Shown here: positions 25,835 to 35,702 of the stretch, in pieces
Numbering within the stretch: position 1 is the stretch's first letter
How the letters are laid out: each line of letters starts with the position of its first letter
Origin: Archivesica marissinica
Taxonomy: Eukaryota; Mollusca; Bivalvia; Venerida; Vesicomyidae
Assembly: GCA_014843695.1 (NCBI GenBank)
Contig: CM026401.1
Coordinates: forward strand, 51,911,820 to 51,975,819
Reading direction: 5' to 3'
DNA: 64,000 nt
Program-made: the position numbers and the translations under genes
Notes under the pieces: model-generated
The model's input: only the letters and a program-made list of their open reading frames with translations
Database searches by the model: none
Told to the model about the DNA's origin: nothing

Positions 25835-25935
25835 CTGAAAAGAAAATATACATATTCATACATACATTATTTGCGGGGCGTATTGTTGTAGACTGCGGTG
25901 TCTAATTCATATCAATCATTAATCCATAAAACCTT

Positions 25936-26935
25936 NNNNNNNNNNNNNNNNNNNNNNNNNNNNNNNNNNNNNNNNNNNNNNNNNNNNNNNNNNNNNNNNN
26001 NNNNNNNNNNNNNNNNNNNNNNNNNNNNNNNNNNNNNNNNNNNNNNNNNNNNNNNNNNNNNNNNNNNNNNNNNNNNNNNNNNNNNNNNNNNNNNNNNNNN
26101 NNNNNNNNNNNNNNNNNNNNNNNNNNNNNNNNNNNNNNNNNNNNNNNNNNNNNNNNNNNNNNNNNNNNNNNNNNNNNNNNNNNNNNNNNNNNNNNNNNNN
26201 NNNNNNNNNNNNNNNNNNNNNNNNNNNNNNNNNNNNNNNNNNNNNNNNNNNNNNNNNNNNNNNNNNNNNNNNNNNNNNNNNNNNNNNNNNNNNNNNNNNN
26301 NNNNNNNNNNNNNNNNNNNNNNNNNNNNNNNNNNNNNNNNNNNNNNNNNNNNNNNNNNNNNNNNNNNNNNNNNNNNNNNNNNNNNNNNNNNNNNNNNNNN
26401 NNNNNNNNNNNNNNNNNNNNNNNNNNNNNNNNNNNNNNNNNNNNNNNNNNNNNNNNNNNNNNNNNNNNNNNNNNNNNNNNNNNNNNNNNNNNNNNNNNNN
26501 NNNNNNNNNNNNNNNNNNNNNNNNNNNNNNNNNNNNNNNNNNNNNNNNNNNNNNNNNNNNNNNNNNNNNNNNNNNNNNNNNNNNNNNNNNNNNNNNNNNN
26601 NNNNNNNNNNNNNNNNNNNNNNNNNNNNNNNNNNNNNNNNNNNNNNNNNNNNNNNNNNNNNNNNNNNNNNNNNNNNNNNNNNNNNNNNNNNNNNNNNNNN
26701 NNNNNNNNNNNNNNNNNNNNNNNNNNNNNNNNNNNNNNNNNNNNNNNNNNNNNNNNNNNNNNNNNNNNNNNNNNNNNNNNNNNNNNNNNNNNNNNNNNNN
26801 NNNNNNNNNNNNNNNNNNNNNNNNNNNNNNNNNNNNNNNNNNNNNNNNNNNNNNNNNNNNNNNNNNNNNNNNNNNNNNNNNNNNNNNNNNNNNNNNNNNN
26901 NNNNNNNNNNNNNNNNNNNNNNNNNNNNNNNNNNN
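25936..26935. other. Assembly gap (1,000 N)
   Basis: Exactly 1,000 N, a placeholder size, inside the sacsin-like intron between exons 28566-28713 and 24197-25834. The flanking exon phases match directly, so no missing coding exon is required, but the intron's true length is unknown. Confidence 0.98.
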
Positions 26936-27660
26936 ATATACTTGAAAGCTTAATATAAAGCGACATTATATTGCAAAATGCAAATAATAAAATGCATTTT
27001 TTCACGTCTATACATACCATGAATCAATAAATAGTGTTTTTGTGGTACGCAAACTTTCAAAAGTGACAGTAGGATTTTCACTCTCCTGAATTGATATGTG
27101 TTTGTCATTGGAGTCAATACTAAACACATGATATGTTCGTTTACAGATAATTTAACTAAGATTATTCTGCAAATAAATATGCTTAGTCTACAAATAAATA
27201 TGAATAGTTACATATGTGAGATATTACGGTAAATATGTACCATATATCGTGTTATTCAGGATAAGCGCATTGTATTACGCATGAATGTCGACCCTATTTA
27301 CATTATATTGCATATGTTTATTTGTTGAAATACTCGTTTTTGAGGCAAATATTTGGAGGAAAATTACTAGCAAATTACATTCTGTAGAAATTTGCGTTTT
27401 CACAGTGTCGCTTTAATATAATTGACATCAATATTTCGAAGAAATGTAGGAGTACTATTATTGGTCATACATAGCAAACCGTTAATATATATATATATAC
27501 TCCATGAGTTACAATGTATAGGGTGCCTCAAAATAGATGCCCTATACGTTGATAAAAGCGGCACAAGTCCCTGATTTTTATTCTTCAAAGCTAAGAAAGA
27601 TAGAACATACATTATAGACAAGTAGTGAAAGGGAGATGGATACACATATTGGATAGACGA
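26936..27660. other. Intronic, nothing recognised
   Basis: AT-rich intron sequence of the minus-strand sacsin-like gene. A short AT-dinucleotide run lies near 27486. No exon, SINE box or array was recognised. Confidence 0.5.
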
Positions 27661-27664
27661 GAAG

Positions 27665-27925
27665 ATGAGTAAAGTGGTAATACGCTGGACTGGTAATCCA
27701 GGGATCGTAGGTTCGATCCCCAGTCTGACCCTTATAAAATTAACAGTCGTTCAGATGGGACTCGTGTCGGTGCTTTACATCGTGCACGTAAAAGAACCAG
27801 AGGAGACTCTGGAATGGGTCTCTGTCTGTATCATGCACTATCCTCCAAAATCTAAAATGACTAATCTCTTCAGGAGGCGTCGCTCATATGGGCAACCGGT
27901 AGGGACGATACATAAACGTAAAGAA
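27665..27925 (+). mobile_element. SINE, family D, nearly full length
   Basis: The head shows CTGGACTGGTAATCCAG, a 5-bp anticodon stem with loop CTGGTAA (GGT, Thr-like), then GTTCGATCCCC. The body has AACCAGAGGAGACTCTGGAA and the tail has GGCGTCGCTCATATGGGCAA, ending in ATAAACGTAAAG. It sits antisense in a sacsin-like intron. Confidence 0.8.
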
Positions 27926-27961
27926 AAAAGATGGAGGTGTTAGTTCACGCGTAAAGCGAAA

Positions 27962-28030
27962 CAGCTAGCGCAGTCAGTAGAGCGTTGGCCTTGTAAGCGA
28001 AAGGTCCAGGTTTCGAGACCCGGGCTGGCT
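27962..28030 (+). repeat. tRNA-like pseudogene
   Basis: The 5' AGCTAGC and 3' GCTGGCT can pair over seven positions with one wobble. CTTGTAA resembles a Thr (TGT) anticodon loop and GGTTTCGAGACC resembles a T arm. The D stem overlaps the acceptor strand, the anticodon stem does not pair, and the T arm has an extra base. A functional tRNA is therefore unlikely. Confidence 0.4.
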
Positions 28031-28261
28031 GCACATTTTTCATCACCAAGTAACATAGCATAACCTAGGATTCTCTGACATTGAACTAGGCGGGCAGAAG
28101 GTTTTAGGTACGATACAATACCGTTGGTATTATAATTAATCCCAAATTTGCGTGACAGATGAATATTTTAATACTTATAATAATGTACTTGCCCTACAAG
28201 ACTTTAGTGACACGCACAATGCACAAATGACCTACCCAGATTGTTTAATATGTAAACACAA

Positions 28262-28463
28262 TAACAAAATTAACAGTCTTTCAGATAGGATATTAAACCG
28301 AGGTATTGTGTCAGTGGTTTACATCATGCACGTAAAAGAACCAGAGGAGACTCTGGAATCTGTATCATTACACTATCCTCCAACATTCTAAATTAATCAT
28401 CTCTTCAGGAGGCGTCGCTCATATGGGCAACCGGTAGCGACGATAAATAAACGTAAAACACAC
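28262..28463 (+). mobile_element. SINE, family D, 5'-truncated
   Basis: Only body and tail are present: AACAGTCTTTCAGAT, AACCAGAGGAGACTCTGGAA, CGTCGCTCATATGGGCAACC, ending AAACGTAAAACAC. The tRNA-like head is missing. Confidence 0.75.
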
Positions 28464-28565
28464 ACACGATAAACCGTAAAGAAAGCAAATTTCATCTATA
28501 ACACTTTGTTGATATAATGTTTACATGTACAATCACAATTGTTATTTTATAGAAGTATAATGTAC

Positions 28566-28713
28566 CTGTCAGGTGAAATACCGATTTGAACCCTAGACCA
28601 AATCGGCCAATTTTGAGAGGATCATCTCTCTTTACGCTCGTGTATATTGCCTTTATTCCCCTCCAGTCGTCTGCGGTGAAGGTAGCATCATTATAGAATA
28701 CTAATGCGGGGGC
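28566..28713 (-). CDS. SACS: Sacsin-like exon (ATPase module 1, glycine loop)
   Basis: Flanked by TTTCAG acceptor and G|GTACA donor. It encodes APALVFYNDATFTADDWRG, then KRDDPLKIGRFGLGF and KSVFHLT, 49 codons plus one base. This is the GHKL segment with the conserved asparagine/aspartate and the GRFGLGF nucleotide-lid loop, matching the corresponding parts of modules 2 and 3 in the giant exon. Phase is 0 on entry and 1 on exit, consistent with both neighbours. Confidence 0.93.
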
Positions 28714-28859
28714 CTGAAATATAGAAGTATAATAAAAAAAAGTAAATCATATAGATGAATAATTGGATGATGTCGCTAGTGTACGCCAGTGTATGATGGC
28801 TACACACACTATAACGGTTACGTACCGACATTGTCATACACCGTCATGCTTACACACCG

Positions 28860-30146
28860 ACATAAGACACACGTCGTCATGGTTACATACTGACAAGGTC
28901 ACACACCAACATTGTTACACACTCTGGCATGGGTACCGCCGACATTGTTACACACTCTGGCATGGATACCGCCGACATGGTTACACACTAACATGGATAC
29001 CGCCGACATTATTACACACTAACATGGATACTGCCGACATGGTTACACACTATTATGGATAATGCCGACATGGTTACACACGAACATGGATACCGCCGAC
29101 ATGGTTACACACTCTGGCATGGATGCCGCCGACATTATTACACACTAACATGGATACTGCCGACATGGTTACACACTAACATGGATAATGCCGACATGGT
29201 TACACACGAACATGGATACCGCCGACATGGTTACACACGAACATGTATACCGCCGACATGGTTACACACTAACATGGATACCGCCGACATGGTTACACAC
29301 TAACATGGATACCGCCGACATGGTTACACACGAACATGGATACCGCCGACATGGTTACACACTAACATGGATACCGCCGACATGGTTACACACTAACATG
29401 GATACCGCCGACATGGTTACACACTAACATGGATACCGCCGACATGGTTACACACTAACATGTATACCGCCGACATGGTTACACACTAACATGGATACCG
29501 CCGACATTGTTACACATTAACATGGATACTGCCGACATTGTTACACATTAACATGGATACTGCCGACATGGTTACACATTAACATGGATAACGCCGATAT
29601 GGTTACACACTAACATGGATACCGCCGACATGGTTACACACTAACATGGATACCGCCGACATGGTTACACACTAACATGGATACCGCCGACATGGTTACA
29701 CACTAACATGGATACCGCCGACATGGTTACACACTAACATGGATACCGCCGACATGGTTACAGACTAACATGGATACCGCCGACATGGTTACACACTAAC
29801 ATGGATACCGCCGACATGGTTACACACTAACATGGATACCGCCGACATGGTTACACACTAACAGGGATACCGCCGGCATGGTTACACACTAACATGGATA
29901 CCGCCGACATGGTTACACACTAACATGGATACCGCCGACATTGTTACACACTAACATGGATACCGCCGACAGGGTTACACACTAACATGGATACCGCCGA
30001 CATGGTTACACACGAACATGGATACCGCCGACATGGTTACACACGAACATGGATACCGCCGACATGGTTACACACTAACATGGATACCGCCGACATATTT
30101 ACACACTAACATGGATACCGCCGACATGGTTACACACTCACATGAC
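28860..30146. repeat. Minisatellite, 31-bp unit, about 40 copies
   Basis: Units contain ATGGTTACACACTAACATGG and ATACCGCCGAC. Point variants (ATTG for ATGG, CGAACATGG for CTAACATGG) are scattered. It lies in the intron between sacsin-like exons 33140-33253 and 28566-28713. Confidence 0.95.
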
Positions 30147-30172
30147 CAACTAACGACATGGTTAAGCATCAT

Positions 30173-31975
30173 CCGGGCCTTACCTCTTTACCTTCCTACT
30201 GTCAATATATCTACAAAACGATCCAATACTGGCCTTATCTCCTCTCCTTACCTCCTTACTGTCAATATATCTACACAATGATCAATCCGGGCCTTACCTC
30301 TTTACCTTCTATACTGTCAATATATCTACACAATGATCCAATACTGGCCTTACCTCCTCTCCTTACCTCCTTACTGTCAATATATCTACACAATGACCAA
30401 TCCTGGCCTTACCTCCTTACCTTCTATACTGTCAATATATCTACACAATGATCAATCCGGGCCTTACCTTCCTACTGTCAATATATCTACACAATGATCA
30501 ATCCGGGCCTTACCTCCTTACCTTCCTACTGTCAATAGATCTACACAACGATCAATCCGGGCCTTACCTCCTCTCCTTACCTCCTTACCTTCAATAGATC
30601 TACACAATGATCAATCCGGGCCTTACCTCTTTACCTTCTATACTGTCAATAGATCTACACAATGACCAATCCTGTCCTTACCTCCTTACCTTCCTACTGT
30701 CAATAGATCTACACAATGATCAATCCGGGCATTACCTCCTTACCTTCTATACTGTCAATAGATCTACACAATGATCAATCCTGGCCTTACCTCCTTACCT
30801 TCTATGCTGTCAATATATCTACAGAACGATCAATCCTGACCTTACCTCCTCTCCTTACCTCCTTACTGTCAATATATCTACACAATGACCAATCCTGGCC
30901 TTACCTCCTTACCTTCTATACTGTCAATATATCTACACAATGATCAATCCTGGCCTTACCTCCTTACCTTCTATACTGTCAATATATCTACACAATGATC
31001 AATACTGGCCTTACCTCCTTACTGTCAATATATCTACACAATGACCAATCCTGGCCTTACCTCCTTACCTTCTATGCTGTCAATATATCTACACAATGAC
31101 CAATGCTGGCCTTACCTCCTTACCTTCTTACTGTCAATAGAGATACACAATGACCAATCCTGGCCTTACCTCCTTACCTTCTATATTGTCAATATATCTA
31201 CACAATTATCAATCCTGGCCTTACCTTCTATGCTGTCAATAGATCTACACAATTACCACTCATGGCCTTACCTCCTTACCTTCTATGCTGTCAATAGATC
31301 TACACAACGGTCAATCCTGGCCTTACCTTCTTACCTTCTATACTGTCATTATATCTATACAACGATCACTCCTGACCATACCTCCTTACCTTCTATACTG
31401 TCATTAGATCTATACAACGATTAATACTGGCCTTACCTCCTTACCTTCTTACTGCCAATATATCTACACAACGATCAATCCTGATCGTACCTCCTTACCT
31501 TCTTGCTGCCAATATATCTACACAACGATCAATCCTGATCGTACCTCCTTACCTTCTATGCTGTCAATAGATCTATACAATGATCAATCCTGGCCGTACC
31601 TCCTTACCTTCTATGCTGTCAATATATCTACACAACGATCAATCCTGGCCGTACCTCCTTACCTTCTTACTGTCAATAGATCTACACAATTACCAATCCT
31701 GGCCGTACCTCCTTGCCTTCTATGCTGTCAATAGATCTATACAATGATCAATCCTGGCCGTACCTCCTTACCTTCTATGCTGTCAATAGATCTATACAAC
31801 GATCAATCCTGGCCTTACCACCTTACCTTCTATGCTGTCAATAGATCTATACAACGATCAATCCTGGCCTTACCTCCTTACCTTCTTACTGTCAATAGAT
31901 CTACACAATTATCAATCCTGGCCGTACCTCCTTACCTTCTATGCTGTCAATAGAGCTACACATTGACCAATAGTG
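30173..31975. repeat. Minisatellite, ~55-bp pyrimidine-rich unit, about 32 copies
   Basis: Units contain CTGTCAATATATCTACACAA, TGATCAATCCTGGCC and TTACCTCCTTACCTTCTA. Variants are ATAGATC for ATATATC and CGTACC for CTTACC. It directly follows the 31-bp array in the same intron. In the sense of the minus-strand gene it is purine-rich. Confidence 0.95.
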
Positions 31976-32535
31976 CCTAATTCTCATACGTTTTTAGTAA
32001 TATTAACTATATAGTATACTTGTATAACTGATTACAGTGTTTGCAATGGTATAGATTGCATCTATACAGTTATTATCTCTTATAAATCAAATGGTGATTG
32101 GTCATTTACATAAATGATTCGATGTGTTTTAATGCATAATTTTATTGTAAATGTAAATGAATGAGATCTAATAAATATATAATATGAAAAGAATAATCAC
32201 TCTAACGCTAGTATAAGCTGACATATCCCAGGAGGTACGTTAGTTAGGCATACGTGCCAGGGCCGTAAATCGGTTCAAATGCGAGGGTATGTGTGGGGAT
32301 CCGGGGGACCTCCCTGGGACATGTTTGTAATGTAGATTCAAAATGGTGCGTTCTGGTGCCATCTAAGGAAGTATATTGTAAATAAATTTTCGGCGAATAT
32401 ACTTTTGACGCTGATATTGGTAAATATTGAAGTAGTTTGTCATCGTCTCAGGTGGGAGTTTGCAAACTGGGATGGGCTCATCCGGGATTCTATTGCTGTC
32501 TAAGAATGTTAAAAAAGAGCTCTTGCTGAGGAAGC

Positions 32536-32745
32536 AGACTTTAGAGTGAATTAAATAAACTAGAAGAATTAAATAAGCTAGAAGAATTAAATAAGCTAGA
32601 AGAATTAAATAAACTAGAAGAATTAAATAAGCTGGAAGAATTAAATAAGCTGGAAGAATTAAATAAACTAGAAGAATTAAATAAGCTAGAAGAATTAAAT
32701 AAGCTAGTAGAATTAAATAAACTAGAAGAATTAAATAAGCTAGAT
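32536..32745. repeat. Minisatellite, 18-bp unit, about 11 copies
   Basis: Units are GAATTAAATAAGCTAGAA-type with AAGCTA/AAACTA/AAGCTG variants. On the plus strand they read as a heptad-free E-L-N-K-L-E repeat, but no start or flanking exon supports translation. Confidence 0.9.
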
Positions 32746-32824
32746 ATTTACGTCACAATCGAGCACAATTAACGTCAGATTCGGTGGTTTAAAGAACTGC
32801 GAATGGTAAATAAACACACAACGA

Positions 32825-33062
32825 CTAGCAGGTTAAGGTCGCTGACTTGCATACCACTGTAACCTATCATCACTGATGGTCACGGGTTCGAGCCCTCGCT
32901 CAGAACGGGTTTCATTTGTATCATCAAATTAGCAGTTTCTTATGGAAGTTGGTGCACCCAAGTACCGGCTAACCACTGAAGCCTGCACAGGAAATGTGTT
33001 GTTAAAGGTAAACTGCCCGTCGCTCAAATGGGCAACCGGTAGCGACGTTAAGTAAACTTTAT
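32825..33062 (+). mobile_element. SINE, family A
   Basis: Head with GGTTAAGGTCGCTGACTTG and GGTCACGGGTTCGAGCC. Body with GCAGTTTCTTATGGAAGTTG. Tail CGTCGCTCAAATGGGCAACC then GCGACGTTAAGTAAACTT. It ends only about 80 bp from a sacsin-like exon (33140). Confidence 0.8.
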
Positions 33063-33139
33063 ATATTTTACAATATCGCTCGCTGTAATAGTTGTAATAG
33101 CTTCCTAAATAAAACAGTGTCTTTGATCACATTACATAC

Positions 33140-33253
33140 CCTTAGGAATTTGCGATACTCAGATTCGTCTTCATTCTGTTCGTTAATTGTTCTTCCTTCA
33201 TAGAGGATTTTCATCACAGTCGCTTCTGCATCATCAGCATTTTGCACCAACTC
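33140..33253 (-). CDS. SACS: Sacsin-like exon (ATPase module 1, N-box)
   Basis: After an AATGCAG acceptor the exon reads ELVQNADDAEATVMKILYEG and ends EYRKFLR at the donor |GTATGT, exactly 38 codons in phase 0. ELxQNADDA is the ATP/Mg-binding N-box of sacsin-type GHKL modules; the other two modules in this gene carry ELFQNADDA and ELMQNADDA. Confidence 0.93.
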
Positions 33254-33583
33254 CTGCATTTATTGTGAAAGTTTATCGGATCAAGCACAATGTTAGATAC
33301 AAGTATTAGCAATAATGATCGAAGTTATATGGTTCAATTATATCGGAGTTGAATACATAAAGAAATAGTTAAAATGACAAAAAATGATGAGAAAACCAAC
33401 TCAGTGCTGATCGGGCCATTCGATCAATTGACAATTAATGGTATTTTGTAATACAGTATATACGAGTTTTGTACGAAGTTTATTTTTCTAACATTAGTAT
33501 TAGTTGAGGCGTGTTTTATCAACACTAATTAGGTGTTTTCATTGTGACGGCTTAAATATAAATACAAAATTTTCTAGCACACC

Positions 33584-33615
<32 letters not shown>

Positions 33616-33639
33616 CACTTTTGACAACATTCTGCACTC

Positions 33640-34243
33640 ATTCCCTTGGTTGTCCCTCGAGCTCTGTATATGTCGATTTCTCGGTCCCCGGCGTCCCTCG
33701 ATCTCACTATAGATCGGTGTATCATTCCCCGGCCGCCCTCGAGTTATATGCGGGTCGGTTTCTCATTCCCCGGCCGTCCCTCGAGCTCTATACGGGCGGT
33801 TTCCCATTCCCCGGTCGTCCCTCTCGAGCTCACTATAGCTCGGTTTCTTATTCCACGGTCGTCCGTCGAGCTCTATACGGGACGGTTTCCCATTCCCCGG
33901 CCATCCCTCGAGCTCTATGCGGGCCGGTTCCCCATTCTCCGGCCATCCCTCGAGCTTTAGACGGGCCGGTTTCCCATTCCCCGGTCGTGCCTCTAGCTCA
34001 CTATAGCTCGGTTTCCCAGTCCACGGCCGTCCCTCGAGCTCTATGCGGGCCGGTTTCCCATTCCCCGGTCGTCCCTCGAGCTCTATACGGGCGGTTTCCC
34101 ATTCCCCGGCCGTCTCTCGAGCTCACAATAGCTCGGTTCCCCATTCCCTGGCCGTCCCTCGAGCTCTATACGGGCGGTTTCCCATTCCCCGGTCGTGCCT
34201 CGAGCTCACTATAGCTCGGATTCCCATTCCTCGCCTGTCCTAC
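33640..34243. repeat. GC-rich minisatellite, ~42-bp unit, about 14 copies
   Basis: Units contain CCCATTCCCCGG, CCGTCCCTCGAGCTC and TATACGGGCGGTTT, alternating with a CTATAGCTCGG version. It is markedly richer in G+C than its surroundings. It lies in the intron between sacsin-like exons 34335-34447 and 33140-33253, next to a (TTA)n run at about 33583-33614. Confidence 0.93.
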
Positions 34244-34334
34244 ATATCCATCATGTCAGAAACTACATAATATACAGATGGTTTTCAAACCGGCGACATA
34301 GACACCACCCTCTCGATTCGAATTAAGCAAATAC

Positions 34335-34447
34335 CTTAATGATTTGAACATCGTTGCGGTATTCATCAAGGATTCGTTTAATTTGCTCCAGCAGAGGTGG
34401 CTGCTCTATGCCAGAAAATGCTTCAATGCCTTGAGTTGCAACATCGT
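34335..34447 (-). CDS. SACS: Sacsin-like exon (start of ATPase module 1)
   Basis: Acceptor CACACAG at 34448, donor AAG|GTATTT at 34335; two bases plus 37 codons. It reads IEQPPLLEQIKRILDEY and RNDVQIIK, the segment that leads into ELVQNADDA in the next exon. The corresponding leads in modules 2 and 3 are EEPLTRRLRNLLKEG and DEPLVNRLRTLVEG. The exon enters in phase 1, so at least one upstream exon must exist; none was recognised between here and the gap at 38494. A ubiquitin-like N-terminus, known from vertebrate sacsin, is therefore not seen. Confidence 0.88.
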
Positions 34448-34555
34448 CTGTGTGGAATAGAACATAATTATACGTTTACAGAAACGAAGTGTTCTTAGTG
34501 TTAGCATGGTTTTCCCAAGAAACAATTCACAAAACATAGTTCCAACAAATAGACC

Positions 34556-34711
34556 CGAGGTTATAAAACCGAGGTTATAAAACCTTTCTCGGATATCAAT
34601 CTCTAACTCAAGGTCTTTGATTGGTCTGAGTCTGAGTTTTACACCCAGCAGAACCAATCAGAAGCTTGAGTCGGAGTTTGAGATTGGAGACATGTTTATA
34701 ACCTCCGACCC
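34556..34711. mobile_element. MITE, GGTTATAAA-ended foldback (copy 2)
   Basis: Left end CGAGGTTATAAAACC (itself duplicated in tandem at 34557 and 34572) and right end TTTATAACCTCCG. The interior carries TTGATTGGTC and AACCAATCAG. It is the most diverged of the three copies. Confidence 0.65.
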
Positions 34712-34902
34712 TGAACATTTCCTGTACCAAAATTGTTTGCTTATATTTCATTGTTCAATTCCGTTTCCTCCAGTTTTTTTCGTGGAATTTAGTTTAATAA
34801 TATTGTATTGCATTATATAAAGATATACAACAATACAATGATTGACACACACACACATGAACGCAAATGGGTTGGGCCACACGTTCTATCAACATCATGC
34901 CT

Positions 34903-35034
34903 TGAGGTTATAAAACTTTTCTCCAATCTCAAAACTCAGTCCCAGGCGTCTGATTGGTTCGGCTAACAGTAACACTCGGAATCAACCAATCAGATCACTT
35001 GAGTTTGAGATCTGAGAACAGTTTCATAATCTCG
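34903..35034. mobile_element. MITE, GGTTATAAA-ended foldback (copy 3)
   Basis: Close relative of the copy at 22749: GAGGTTATAAAACTTTTCTC at the left, GATCTGAGAACAGTTTCATA at the right, and inverted TGATTGGTT/AACCAATCA inside. About 190 bp separate it from copy 2. Confidence 0.72.
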
Positions 35035-35700
35035 GGGCCATGTCGTGGAATGCTTACATCTGGTAAAAAGACCAAGTTAGAGGTGAGTTTCCCTGAAGAT
35101 TTTGAAATTATATATTGCCGCAGCTGCATTCTGTGGAATTTTAAGGCATGTTTTGACCAGAAATATGAACATATTATTGCAGTTGTAAAATATTGTATTA
35201 ATTAAAAGCAATGACATAAGAGATTATTAGTGCAAGAAAAGATTGTATTTCATCGATAGATCACCGAAATACTTAATACTTATTATATAAGATGAAATAA
35301 CAGCCCTCTTACACTAATAAACACAGCTCTTCATTTTCTTTTATGATCTCCAATGAGTTTGTCTAATATAATAGTTGTTATCAAGTTATTCATTTTAACT
35401 GTCCCTGTTTGGAGCCTCGTTGCTCTACAATACGCAACCGCACAACCATTTATGTTAGTGTGAACGTCCGTAATAAGAACTAGTTCCTGTATAATTATAA
35501 AGTTAGTTTCTATTTGTTGTCAAAATTAAAATCTTGCACTGTTTGAAATCAGTGAAAGATAGCCTGTTATTTACCTAGAAAACACAATCATTCATTGGAA
35601 AACATAAACGAAATCGATTTATTTTCGTATTCAATGGATTCGATGCACACCAAACACCTACAAGCCCTTATCCTTCAATTGCATTTTTTCGCATTTTCAT
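35035..35700. other. Nothing recognised
   Basis: AT-rich stretch 5' of the first recognised sacsin-like exon. It could be intron or upstream sequence. No exon with matching phase was recognised. Confidence 0.4.
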
Positions 35701-35702
35701 AT

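Noticed and set aside
27962..28030. Functional tRNA-Thr gene
   Set aside because: The acceptor strand pairs but the D and anticodon stems do not form and the T arm has an extra base.
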